NCBI GenBank assembly: GCA_022419385.1
Contig: JAJUBI010000001.1
Span: 62,001-126,000 of the forward strand
Direction of reading: 5' to 3'
Length of the DNA: 64,000 bases
Source: Paraconiothyrium sp. Pb-2020
Lineage: Eukaryota; Ascomycota; Dothideomycetes; Pleosporales; Didymosphaeriaceae
The translations under genes and the position numbers were made by a program. This document shows positions 1 to 12,044 of this stretch, piece after piece. Each line of letters starts with the position of its first letter. The first letter of the stretch is position 1. The notes beneath the pieces were generated by a model that was not told the origin of the DNA, made no database searches, and saw only the letters and a program-made list of their open reading frames with translations.

Positions 1-142
1 CTAATTATGTAACTCTAATTACATGTCTATATTGTGCTCAGCATCTGACCTGTAATTATAATACTTATTCTTGTAATCTAACTGGTTACTGCTATTATTA
101 TATTAGTTCCTATAATTCTGTTGTAGTATAGTAGCTGTAACA
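1..142 (-). repeat. 3' LTR (partial, cut by window edge)
   Basis: Positions 1-142 end in GTAGCTGTAACA and align base for base with 6630-6771, the outer end of the 5' LTR. On the minus strand this is the start of the 3' LTR; the rest lies outside the window. The target-site duplication therefore cannot be checked. Confidence 0.85.
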
Positions 143-3100
143 CTATCTCCCCCTTCTATATCTTCGGCCCGAAGATTAATCTGTTGCAGGGGTTGTGCTA
201 TATTAGTAGGGCAGGCCCTATTATATAGTGGCCTATTGTCGCCCTTTATACCTTCCTATAAGACCAACAAACGACTTGCTCTTACTAATAAAATTAGTTA
301 TTATAGATTTCTGGCCATGCCTTATTCTTATTGTAATAGGCTTAAAATTCCTTACATACTTTTACTATATAATACACCTAGGCGTTTTGCTTGTAAAGCC
401 TGTGTTTATTCTAACGTTTAAGGTTCTTGCAATATTAATGGCGTATCTATTACTAAAAGTATATAGTTAGTTATAATTTCTTCTTTAGAACTAATTATTC
501 TTAGTGCGCAATACTAGTCGCTCCTAAGCTAAAATTTAAGCTAAACTAGCTAAGGCTAAGAAGGCTTAAGAAGCAATTCTAGATGCCTTAGCTATAGCCT
601 AAGCTAAGGTATTGCGACTTTAGAAGTAGAAGGAACTTCTTAATAAGTAGAAGGATTAATAGTTAGTGTTTCTTAAGGCTGAGCTGAATTAGAAAGAAGC
701 AGAGTTAAAAGCTGCTAGTTTATAGAATAGTTCTAAGGAGGGTAAAGTAGCCTCTTAAGACGCTGCTTATACCTTCTCTAATAGTGGCGATCTTTGTAGT
801 TTACTATAAGGTAATCTAGCCCTTAGTCTAATGTCTCTAGGCTTTCTTTAAGAGATTAGTTTAACTAAAATTCCTCTAACTTCTTAGGGCAGTTAAGGTT
901 ACTTTCTAGTTTCTAGGTATTATCTTATAGGTTTCCCTTCTTGTCGCGTCCTAGCTATTTAACTTTATAGTAGTTTTAACTATTTGCTAGTTAGTGTCTA
1001 TTAATGCTTACTACTTCCTATTCTTCTTACTATTCCCTATATGTGTCTACTTTATAGACTATAGGTTCTACGTCCTGTAGTGCCTTCTCTAAGAGGGCTA
1101 CGTAGAATACTGGGTATATTTTTATACTATTTAGGAGTCGTAGTTTAAACAAAACTGGGGTAATTTGTTCTAGGACCTTATATAGTCCAATTTTTAGATA
1201 GTCTAGTTTATTTAATAGTTATTTACTGGCGATATTTTTTTATAGTAGCTAGACTTTCTCTCCCTTCTCTAGCGCAGGCGCAGGCTTATGCTTAAGATTA
1301 TAGTATTTCCCTATTTTTTCTTATAGGAATATGGCGTCTTGCTAGAGTTGGCTGTAAATTTATATAATTTTCTTAGCCTATTGTTCTCTATCTGTGCTCT
1401 AAGACCTTATAGTTCTAGGTACTTAGTAGGCTGCTAAGTTAAATCCGTAGTTTATAAAAAACAGTGAAACTTCAGTAGCACTATATTATGAGCTGTTATA
1501 GGCTAGTTGTGCTATAGGGAGTAACTCTACCTAGTTATTCTGTTAATAGTTTAGGTAACACCTAAGAAACTATTCTACTGTCTAGTTTATTTGTTCCGTC
1601 TACCCATCTATTTATAGATAATAGGCTATTAATATACTGTGCTTAATGCCTATAAGGGTAAATGCTGTTTACTAGAACTTAGATGTAAAGTAAATATCTC
1701 TATCTATAATAATTTTGTCTGGAGCTCCATGTTGTACTATTACTATAGAAGTAAAGCGGAAGGCTATATACTCTACTTTACTAACCTTTTTATATAGTAA
1801 GAAGTATGCGTACTTAGTTACTTTATTAATAATAACTATAATTCCATTATATTCTACCTTATTGTCTGGGTCCTTGAATTTTAGTAGTCCTGTAATGAAG
1901 TCCATCGTAACTATACCCTATGGTTAATTAGGAACTTTTATAGGTTGTAGCTGTCTGTACAGTATATACCTATTTAGTTTATTTTGGTAGCAGTTAGCGC
2001 AGTTGCGTAAGACTTCTATAACTATCTATTAGGCTTAAGGGAAGTAGTAGTCCCTTATTAGTTATTCTATTATCTGTTTAATTCCCTAGTGGCTGTATAC
2101 TGGTGCCTTATGGAATTGTCTTACAAATTTACATTGAATCTTGGCAGGAACAAAGATCCTATTAAAGACCTTATAGATATTATTCTTATATTTTATTTCT
2201 GTAGGTAGGTGGCTTATATTCTTATTACTAATTGCTATTTCCTTTTTAATCCAGTCGTGCTATATGCTAGTCTGGGTTTTTATTGTTGCCGCCAGCTTTA
2301 GTGTATTGTAGATAATAGTACTGTCTTTGTTAAATTAAAGTAGGGCCCCTAATACTTTAGCTTTTTCTTATAAGTTAGGTCTTCTACTTAAGGCGTCTGC
2401 CTAAAGGTTTTCTGTCCCTTAGGTGTGTATAATCTTAAAATTGTATATTAACAGGGTCTGTGCCTATCTTACTTGCTGGGGTGTAAGGGCCTTATTTATT
2501 ATAAATCCTGTTAAGTTCTTATAGTCTAAAAAGACCGGCATTTGGTATTTTACTTTTTAGAGGTAAGTTCTCTATTCCTTAAACACTTTAACTATCACTA
2601 ATATCTCTTTATTATAGATATTATAGTTAAGCTTAGCTTTTTGCATTTTTTAGAAGTAATAGCTACATAGGTGTTTTTTGTCTATTTCTGGATCTTGCTA
2701 GAGTAAGCACACTTCTATAGTAAAATTTAATATATCTGTCTTTAGTATGGCGGGATAGTAGGGATTAAAGATTTATAAGATAGGTTTCTTAGCAAATTCT
2801 TTCTTAAGTTAATCTATTACTTATTAGCATTTATCTATCTACTTAAAGGGTACTTCTTTCTTTGTTAGTCTTATAAGGGGCTCCGTTATCTTTGTCTAGT
2901 CTAGAATAAACTTTCTACAATAGTTGTAAAATCCTAAGAAGGATTAGATATTCTTAACATTTTCTAGTTTTCCCTAATTTAAAATCTCCTAGAGCTTTGT
3001 TTGCTTAATCTTAAGCTTTCCAGGTTCCACTACAAACCCTAGGAAAATAGTTTAGGTAATGTGGAATTTGCACTTCTTAAGCTTTAGATATAGCTTAGCT

Positions 3101-6100
3101 TTGCTTATACAGTTTAGTACTTCTTCTATATACTTTTAGTGGTCTTGTTTGTTGTTTAAGTATATTAAGACATTGTCTAGGTATGCTATAGTATACTTGC
3201 TAATATATTCTTAGAGCACAGTGTTAATTCGTCTCTAAAAGATAGCTGGGGTGTTAGTAAGCCTGAAGGGTATAATGTTATACTTAAATAGCCCTAACTT
3301 TGTCCTAAAGGCGGTCTTCTATTCCTTGCCTTTCTTTATTCTAATCTAGTAGTATGCGTTTTTTATATCTAAGCGGGTGAAGATTTTTGCGTCTTAGAGT
3401 TAGTCTTATAAGTCTAAGATTAAGGGTAATGGGTACCTGTCTTTAATTGTAATAGCATTTGTTTTTCTAAAGTTAATATAGAACTGTAGTTCTGGGTTAT
3501 TCTTCTTCTCTATAAAGGTGACTCCATAAGCAGCGGAAGACTAAGAAGGTCTAATATATTTCTACTTAAGGTTATTCTTAATATATTGTTTAGTGACCTT
3601 AAGCTCTTATTCTGTTATTTTATATACTAGTCTCTATATAGGTTGTTTTCCTTCCTCTAGTCTAATCTTACAGTCCCACTTGGCGTGTTCTGGAAGGTAT
3701 TCTTCTGGTTTGTTAAAGATATCTGTAAACCCCTAGTACTGATCTGGTATCCCTAGGGTGAGTTCCTTATTTGCTGCCAACTGGTATGGGTATTAGACTT
3801 GTTTTGTTCCCTAGTGGATGGTTGGGTTAACCTGTTTTAGCTATGGCATTTCTAGGATTACATCTTGCTAATTGTCTATCTTGGCTAAGTCTATAATAAA
3901 GTTGTTAATAACCAGTCCTTTAGCTAGGAAGGTTCCTAGTGTTATTTCCATATGGATTTGTTCCTGAAAAGGCAGTCCCTTAATGTTAAATAGGGTTCTT
4001 TTTTCTGTTTTATTAGTGTAGTGGAGTCCTTTATCTTCTATAAAGTCCTTAGAGATAAAGTTTCGTGTTACTCTACTGTTAATTATTACCCTAATTGGTT
4101 TTCCTTAGTATTCTCCTTAAATTATAATGTGTGGTCCCTGTATGCCTCTTAAGGCTTCCTTACCTTTTAGCTAATACTTTATTTATATTTTCTTGGCTAC
4201 ATGCTAAGGGCACTTGTTCTTAGGACACTTATACTAAGGTCGCCCTTTTACACATTTAATTAGTAAGAGGGGTCTAGGGGCTAGCGCCAGGTATCCCCTA
4301 TACTTCTTTTCTAGGTGCCATCTATGTACTTCGTCCCTTAGGACGAGGTTATTATAGGGGTTGTCTATTACCTATATTAGGAAGGCACAATATTTCTTCT
4401 TTAGAGTTAGGTGTATTAGGCAATTGTCTATAATGCATAAAATCTATAATAATTTGTAATATACTAAGTGTTTAGTTGGTGTTTAGGGATTATCCCCTTC
4501 TATTAGTTTTATTGGTCTATCTAAGCGTTCTTCCCTGATTGGGATCTAGTACTTTATTGTAACTTAAGGCGTGTGAGCTTTATCTACCTACTTAATTTTA
4601 TTAGTAATCTAGGCCTATTCTTGTTTTATTTGGCATTTCCCTTACTAGAACTATATTTTATTCCACCTATTTATTAAAGCTTATAAACTTCGTGCTTTAG
4701 GGGAACTAGATCTTCTAGTTTTTGTAAACCTTGTGGATGGTTTTCCTATATAAATTCTTATGGTAGAAGCGTAGACCCTTAATTATTTGCTGCATATTTT
4801 TAGTCTTAACCGGTCTGGCTGCTTTATACGTTGGTCCTGTAGGCTAGAAATATTCAACTCCCCCTATGCAGATATTCTTGCTGAGGGATATAGGTGCCTC
4901 CTGTACTAGTAACAAGAAGAAGGGTTTGTCCTCTCTTAGAGTTAACTAGGATAGTATATCTATTAATTTATCTAAGTTGCTATCTTCTTTGTTGTCGTCG
5001 GATTCGCTTTCTGAATCTTTAGTATTGTAGAATCCTAGGACCTGGGCGTTTTGCTCCTCTAGCTATAGAATTATTTAGCCTTTTTGAGTTACTGCTAGCC
5101 TTTCTCTTGTAGGCCAGTATCCTGTGTCCTTTTTTATCCTTATATGCGATATATACGTATCTTAGGGACACTTAGCCTAATAAGTGGCCTTATGTTTCTT
5201 ACTGCCAGCCAGTTTCTCTTTAGTTTCCTTTAAGGCTTCTGGCTTCTTTAGTTCCTCCTTAGTACCTTTTATAGACTTTTCCTAGCTTTTGTTTAGGTAG
5301 TTTTTAGTAATATAGCCCTTTTTACTATAGCTAAAGTAAGCGCCTTTCTTGCATTGCTTTTCCTTTGTTGTGTCCTAACTTAATTCTTTTTCTTTGTTGG
5401 CATCTAAGACTATTAGATCCCCTTTATTATGGGTTTTGCAGTTTTGGCTATTTGCGCTGTATCTGCTTCCTTCTTTGTTATCTTGTTTCTACAGGAATAA
5501 CTTATTGTCTACTTGGACGGCTTATTTAATTATTGCAGGTAAAGTTATTAGTTTCTCTATCCTAATTATCTTATACCTAATGTCTAACTTAAGTTCTTTA
5601 TAGAACTTCTGCATTAGGGCTTGTTCCCTATAGTCTAAGACTTTATTGGCCAGCTGTTTAAATGCTAATACATAGGCTGCTACTATCTTAGTCTATTAGA
5701 GCTTTAAGAGTTTCTGTTTGGCCATACGTTCTGCGTTAATATTACTAAAGGTTAGTTAGAGTTTTTACTTAAAGTAGGCGTAATTTGTAAAGATAAGGTT
5801 AGTTTCTATTTTTTAGTTGTCTATTTGGTTCGTCCTCTAGTTTGTAAGGTAACTATTAAACCAGTCCATTGCTTTGCCTATAAAGTAAGTTACTATGTAA
5901 GCCACTTTCTGATCTTCTTCTCTAAGGTATTCTTAATTCAAATCTAAATGGAGGGATATAAAGGCTAGGAACCCCCTAAGCTTAGTCCTTATTCTATTAA
6001 ACTTTTTTAGATTAGTTAGTTTTAAGGGTCTACTCCTTATTCTAAGTTCTATTTACTAGATTTGTTCTTTTATTATTTTGTTGGCCTCTTCCCCCTTTTT

Positions 6101-6359
6101 TTCTAATATAACTTTTACTTGCTCTACTAACTTATTGTAGGCATTTTTTTGCCTTTAGTTTTCTTTATTTAAGTAGTTAAGTTGTTCCTTTATCTGGACC
6201 AGGTCTGTTGGGTCTAATAACGTTGGTCGGTTTACTATAGAAGCTATTGTTTAGTAAGGGTGACTTAGGTATATACCTATAGAGACTCTTAAAATATAAT
6301 TGTTAAAGTGTAATAGGGCCTTCTTAACACTGTGGTAAGCCGCGGCCCAGTTGGGGTTC

Positions 6360-6771
6360 TGTTAAGAGATAAGTAGTATGTAGGGTTGTATAAGTTACGT
6401 GTGTATAAACGTTAATTAATTACTATAATAGAAATATATTACTAAAGACCTAAGGGTAATCTTCTGTAAGGAAACTGGATACAGTAAACTGTATTGTAGA
6501 TTAATAATAAGAAATTACTAGTGGTAATCTGTTATCTCTATATACTGCTATCTAACCTAGGCTCTATAGGCTCTGTACATAGATTCTATAGATCTAGACT
6601 CTGTGGCTCTGTCCTACAGATCTACAGATCTAATTACGTAACCCTAATTACGTGTCTATATTGTGCTTAGTATCTAACCTATAATTGTAATACTTGTCCT
6701 TGTAATCCGACTAGTCGCTGCTGTTATTACGTTGGTTCCTGTAATTCCGTTGCGGCGTAGCAGCCGTAACA
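6360..6771 (-). repeat. 5' LTR of the minus-strand Gypsy element
   Basis: This 412-bp segment starts TGTTAAGAG and ends CCGTAACA, so its ends form the inverted repeat TGTTA...TAACA typical of LTRs. It is clearly similar to 10778-11177, and its last 142 bp match positions 1-142 and 11246-11387. The copies differ mainly by C/T and G/A transitions, as expected for RIP. On the minus strand the gag-like region follows directly below 6360. Confidence 0.88.
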
Positions 6772-9300
6772 AGAAGAGTATAATCTGTTTTAAAATAGTT
6801 TTAATAAAACCTAGAGAGATTACAGACAAAGGATACTAATAAAAGACTAATATATACCTATCTTAATTAGAAAGCTATATAAGTTAAGGGAATAGAGATA
6901 CCTAGGTATTAAAGAAACAACGTGTTATATCATAAATAAATATGCTATCCTAAAACTTAAACAACTAGTTACTAAGGAAATAAGCAACTATTTAGCATAT
7001 TATAAAAATAAGCCTAAGAGACATAAGTCTTATAGACTCCTATAACTACTACTAGCAGCTAAAAGGCTATAGTAAAGTATAATAATAGACTTTATAGTAA
7101 AGCTCCTGAGATTGCCACAGCCAGGAACAGGACAAATATACAACACTATTATAGTAATAGTAGATTAACTTACTAAAGCAGTAAAGTTTAGACTAATAGA
7201 AGAGTTTATAATAGCAGAAGATCTAGCTTATAAAGTTAATAATACACTGTTTATAGAACACAGTCTACCTAAAGAATTTATTACTAATTAGAATAAACTC
7301 TTTATATCTAAATATTAGGACACGTTTATAGCCATAATAGGTATAAACAGGAAGCTATTAATAAGCTTCTACCTATAAATAGACAGATAGATAGAACGCA
7401 TAAATTAAATACTAGAATAGTATTTATAATTCTACGTTAATAAATAGTAAGATAATTAGGTTAAACTCTTACCTACAGCGCAATTGGCGTATAATAGCAC
7501 TAGGTTAGGTATAATAGGGTACTCCCTATACTATACAAACTACAGATATAAGCTAGTTACTTACTAAAATCTAAAGAATATAGAAAGCATTTCTATAGAA
7601 GCATAGAATAAAGCCTAAAGAATAAGAGACCTATACCTTATATTATAGGACTAGATTACCTATAAGGCCCTCTTAGTATCTAGAAATGCAAACAAGCAAA
7701 GAATTAAGAGACTAACCTTTAAAAAGAGGAATAAAGTTTTCCTATCCTAGAAAAACCTTAAAATAAAACGACTAAGCAAAAAACTAGATTACCTATAGGT
7801 AGGCCCCTTTAAAGTATAAGAAACTAAAGAACTAGTTACAAATAAATTGCTTCTACCTATAGGTACTAAAGTATATGCCACCTTTTATAAAAACCTCCTA
7901 GAACTAGCACCACCGGACACTCTAATTAAGACTTAACTAGAGCTAGAGGACAACAAATATAAAGTTAAGAATATTAAGAACCTAAAAATAGTTAAAGGTT
8001 AGTAAAGATACCTAGTTAAATAGAAAGAATAGGCGGAATAATACAATATATAGAAGCTAGAAGAAAACCTCACAAACTATAAGAAATTGCTAAGGGAGTT
8101 CTAGAAGAGACAAGTATCCTAGGAAAGAAGGAATTAAAGTTAATAAGAAAAGTAGAAAGATTAAAAGAGTAATTAGCCTATAACTAGCTATAGTTAGCAG
8201 ATAAAGGTAAAGATAGTAATACTATAGGAGGAATATTAGGCACTATACCCCTAGCAGTAGAAGAACCCCCCTCTTATAATTAATCTATAGTATCTGCAAT
8301 TTAAAAATTATAGTAGGTAAAGACGCACTCTCTTACCTTAGCTTTAGCTAGTTTACAGCAGAGATAAGCAGCCTTAAGAGTAGCCTAGGCTTAACACTCT
8401 TTAGTATTTAGTAGAGCTAAATACTTACTCTTCTTCTTAGTATAAATAGCTTTCTACTCTTTCTTAGGCACCTAGAGGCTGTACTTAATATATTTCTTAA
8501 GATAGCTAGTATAATACCTAGTGTACACATTTATAAAATAATAAAGGTTATGCATATAGTAGCACTTACAACCTAAGAATATCTCTAGCCCCTTTAACTT
8601 AATTCTCTACGTACGTAGGCGATAGAATTTAGTTATTAAATAAGAAGCTTTTGGCATAGTTAGGGAGGTAAGGGAAATCTAGAGGTAGATATAATTTAAG
8701 TAATAGGTAGGGGGGGCCTACCTTTATACCTGTCCTAAATTCTCTAACGCTAGTAAACTACGCCGCAGAAGGAACCTTAGGGTATTAGAATAATAACCCT
8801 AAAGGGGGGGATAATATTATAATTATAAAGGACACCTATAGGACAAGTGCAAAGAATTACACAGTAAAAGTAATTATTAATAGAGCAGTAGGCTAGGGGC
8901 TTAATGCCTTTAGAAAAGCCTAACACTAATATTATATAATAATATCTAGTAGAAGCAAAGGCTTAGCAGAATAATAGGTGTATATAATAATATCCTGTAG
9001 GATAAGAATATTCTAGGGACATTATAAAGTCTAAGGATATTGGGGACTTGGCGGGATAATAATAAGAAATTAAGAAGTAATAAAGACTAGAATAACTAAT
9101 ATAAAGTCTAGGGAGTTCTCTAAGTGCTTTCTGTTTTTTATAGTTAATCTTTTATAATTAAAATTAAAGTATATCTTCTATACAAGATCTATTAGTCTTC
9201 TTATATAATTATTACCTTGCCTTCTATAGCAAGGTTAAGATATTCTTATACCCTTTATTATACATTTACTCTTAACTACTGAATACCTGCAAGGCCGGCC
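6772..9300 (+). mobile_element. RIP-degraded chromodomain Gypsy element (chromovirus), 3' part, plus strand
   Basis: Translating the plus strand across stops gives an integrase core from about 7000, with DFIVKLL, then IYNTIIVIVD and AEDLAYKVNNTLF. A C-terminal region ends in a chromodomain-like segment near 7999-8110 (YLVK, KLEENLTNYKKLLREF). Chromodomains at the integrase C terminus define chromoviruses. A polypurine tract (AAAGGGGGGG, 8801-8810) is followed by a probable degenerate 3' LTR of about 480 bp. The integrase differs from that of the neighbouring minus-strand element, so this is a second family. Gag, protease and reverse transcriptase are missing. Stops are too frequent for any coding capacity. 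The right limit is approximate. Confidence 0.82.
8801..8810 (+). other. Polypurine tract of the plus-strand chromovirus
   Basis: AAAGGGGGGG lies between the chromodomain end and the presumed 3' LTR. LTR elements prime plus-strand DNA synthesis from such a tract just inside the 3' LTR, so the LTR probably begins near 8812. The paired LTR is not in the window, so the boundary is inferred. Confidence 0.6.
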
Positions 9301-9309
9301 TAGGTTAGG

Positions 9310-11177
9310 TATATGGAACCCCCTTATAATAGGTACCTTCTATACTAGTAATAAGAAGAAGGGCTTATCTCCCCTTAGAATTAACTAGAATAGGGTATCT
9401 ACTAATTTATCTAAGTTACTTTTTTTATTATTATTAGATTTGCTCTCTAAATCTTTAGTATTATAGAATTCTAGGACCTAGGCGTTTTACTTCTTAAGCT
9501 ATAAAATTATCTATTCTTTTTAAGTTACTACTAGCCTTTTTTCTATAGGCTAGTATCCTGTATCCTTTTTTATCTTTATATATAATATATACGTATTCTA
9601 GGAACACTTAGCCTAATAAGTAGTTTTATATTTTTTACTACTAATTAGTTTCTTCTTAGTTTTCTTTAAGGTTTCTAGCTTCTTTAATTCCTTCTTAGTA
9701 CCTTTTACAGACTTTTCCAACTTTTATTTAGGCAGTTTCTAGTAATAGAGCCCTTTTTACTATAGCTAAAGTAAGTGCCTTTCTTATATTACTTTTTTTT
9801 ATTATATTCTAACTTAATCCCTTCTCTTATTAGTATCTAAAACTATTAGATCCCCTTTATTATAGGTTTTATAGTTTTAGCTATTTATACTATATCCGCT
9901 TCCTTCTTTATTATCTTATTTCTATAGAAATAACTTGTCGTCTACTTAGACAGCTTATTTAATATTATAGGTAGAGTTATTAGTTTCTCTATTCTAATTA
10001 TCTTATATCTAATATCTAATTTAAGTTTTTTATAGAACTTCTATATTAGAGCTTATTTCTTATAGTCTAAGACTTTATTAGCTAGCTATTTAATACTAAT
10101 ATATAGGCTACTACTATTTTAGTCTATTAGAGCTTTAAGAGTTTTTATTTAGCTATGCATTCTGCATTAATATTACTAAAAATTAGTTAGAGTTTTACTT
10201 AAAGTAAGTATAACTTATAAAGATAAGGTTAGTTTCTATTTTTTAGTTATCTACTTAGTTTATTCTCTAGTCTATAAGAACTATTAAACTAGTCTATTAC
10301 TTCCTATAAAGTAGTTACTATATAAGCCACCTTCTAATCTTCTTCTCTAAGGTATTCTTAATTCAAATCTAAATAGAGGGATATAGAGGCTAGAAACCCC
10401 TAAGCTTAGTTCTTATTCTATTAAACTTTTCTAATTAGCTAGTTTTAAGGGTCTACTTCTTATTCTAAGTCTATTTACTAGATTTATTCTTTTATTATTT
10501 TATTAGCCTCTTCCCCCTTCTTTCTAATATAACTTTTTATTATTCTACTAGCTTATTGTAGGCATCTTTTTGCCTTTAGTTTTTTTTATTTAGGTAGTTA
10601 AGTTTTTTCTTATCTAGACTAGGTCTGTTAGGTCTAATAATGTTAGTTAGTTTACTATAGGAGCTATTATTTAGTAAGGGTAACTTAGGTATATACCTAT
10701 AAAGACTCTTAAAATATAATTATTAAAGTGTAATAGGGCCTTCTTAATACTATAGTAAGCCCGCCTAGTTAAGGTTCTAGTAAGAGATAAGTAGTATATA
10801 AGTTGTATAAGTTATGTATAGGTAAATATTAATTAATTACTATAATAAGAATATATTCTAAAGACTTAAGGGTAATCTTTATAAAAAAACTAGATATAGT
10901 AAACTATTATAGATTAATAATAAATTACTAGTAGTAATCTGTTATCTCTATATACTACTATCTAACCTAGGCTCTATAGGCTCTATACAATTCTATAGAT
11001 CTAGGCTCTATAGCTCTATTTATAAATCTATAATCTAATTATATATACTCTAATTATGTGTCTATATTATGCTTAGCATCTAACTTATAATTATAATACT
11101 TATTCTTATAATCTAACTAGTTACTGCTATTATTACATTGGTTCCTATAATTCTGTTGCGGTATAGCAGCTGTAACA
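9310..11177 (-). mobile_element. Second, truncated copy of the minus-strand Gypsy family (gag part plus 5' LTR)
   Basis: From about 9320 to 11177 the sequence is collinear with about 4880-6771: it has the same gag-like blocks and the same LTR. It carries more transitions than the first copy and many small deletions. Pol is absent, so the copy is cut near 9310, where the chromovirus fragment ends. The LTR spans about 10778-11177 (400 bp). No open reading frame longer than a few dozen codons survives. Confidence 0.87.
10778..11177 (-). repeat. 5' LTR of the truncated Gypsy copy
   Basis: This segment aligns end to end with 6360-6771. The inner terminus reads TAGTAAGAG where the first copy has TGTTAAGAG, and the outer terminus ends in AGCTGTAACA. 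It is about 12 bp shorter than the first copy because of small deletions. Confidence 0.83.
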
Positions 11178-11387
11178 CTCTATAGGCTCTATATATAGAT
11201 TTTATAGATTTAGGCTCTATAGCTCTATTCTATAAATCTATAGATCTAATTATATAACCTTAATTATATGTCTATATTATGCTTAGTATCTAACCTGTAA
11301 TTATAATACTTATCCTTATAATCTAACTAGTCGCTGCTGTTATTATATTGGTTCCCGTAATTCTGTTGCGGCGTAGCAGCCGTAACA
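11178..11387 (-). repeat. Extra partial LTR in tandem
   Basis: Directly after the LTR ending at 11177, the outer half of the same LTR appears again, from CTCTATAGGCTC to GCAGCCGTAACA. It matches about 6563-6771. The unit lacks the inner half. It could come from unequal recombination between LTRs or from an older insertion interrupted at this point. Confidence 0.8.
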
Positions 11388-11512
11388 TACTATATAAAGG
11401 GCTTTATTAGCTATCTAATGTTAGGTAACCTATATCTAGTCCTATATTATATCTCCCACTCCTATATTACCTCTACTAACGGTAGGCAGCTAATAGAGCC
11501 CCTTATATAGTA
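11388..11512. mobile_element. Small inverted-repeat element, MITE-like
   Basis: The 25 bases at 11388-11412 are the reverse complement of 11488-11512 with only two mismatches. They enclose about 75 bp of non-coding AT-rich DNA. Both outer ends carry TA (TA-CTATATAA ... TTATATAG-TA), so a TA target duplication with termini beginning CTATATAA fits a Tc1/mariner-type MITE. It abuts an LTR remnant. No transposase is present; class assignment is inference. Confidence 0.55.
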
Positions 11513-12044
11513 ATTAGGATTTACTAGACATGTAAAATAGTTAAGAAATCTCCACTTTTACCTTCTCTTCTCCCATGGGCGGTGGTCGCAAAACTTATGG
11601 GGGTGATAATATCTATTTAGCGCCCTGGGATGCAGCTGTGACTGTCAATGGCCGCGCCTCGGGTGATAAGAGCCAGCGGATGCAGTCGTTTCCCTCTCCA
11701 CTGCAGTAACTATATGCACAGTTCAGAGCCACAAGATGGAGTATCTTGTTTGAGCTGAGAGCCATAAAAATCATCAAATGCGCATCGGTAAAGATACTGG
11801 CGAATCAGTGACATTAATCCCAACACGGTTTAGCGCGGATGTCTGCCTGTTATGGTGGGCCCAGGTGCCTAGTACGTGCTCGTCACGCTCGTATATTTCA
11901 GCTCCGATTGAAGCTCCCTCGACCTTTAACGTCAAATTGCCTTGGCCTATAACGCGCCTGCGAAACGACATACCCTCGCAAAACCCACACTGCGGTACAA
12001 TACCCACACCCACATTACGGAGTTCATTCCTCCAACCCACAGTC
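11513..12044. other. Composition boundary and upstream region of the F-box-like gene
   Basis: AT-rich, stop-dense DNA ends at about 11570, and ordinary mixed-composition DNA begins at CCCATGGGCGG. The following 470 bp show no recognisable domain. The frame of the downstream gene stays open back to an ATG at 11778, but that extension has no family-like content and is treated as 5' leader. Confidence 0.5.

Larger units (their letters stand above)
1..6771 (-). mobile_element. RIP-degraded Ty3/Gypsy LTR retrotransposon, minus strand, left end cut by window
   Basis: Reading the minus strand from 6771 downward gives LTR, a gag-like part (about 6.3-4.9 kb), then protease/reverse transcriptase, RNase H and integrase, the Gypsy order. 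The reverse-transcriptase active site near 3170-3190 reads AYLDNVLIY, the family YxDD box with its second Asp changed to Asn. An HHCC-type zinc finger (FHKAPVYSH and NCANC) lies near 2000-2110. The only sizeable open stretch is 1672-1905, an integrase core fragment with DFITGLL and the second catalytic Asp in IIIDRD. Dozens of TAG and TAA stops, mostly at CAG or TGG positions, break every frame, as expected of C-to-T RIP. The element cannot encode functional proteins. Family order is established knowledge; RIP is inferred from the mutation pattern. Confidence 0.93.

Noticed and set aside
1..11500. CRISPR-like or other short regular repeats in the AT-rich block
   Set aside because: The repeats seen are LTRs and low-complexity TA-rich words caused by RIP; there is no regular spacer structure.
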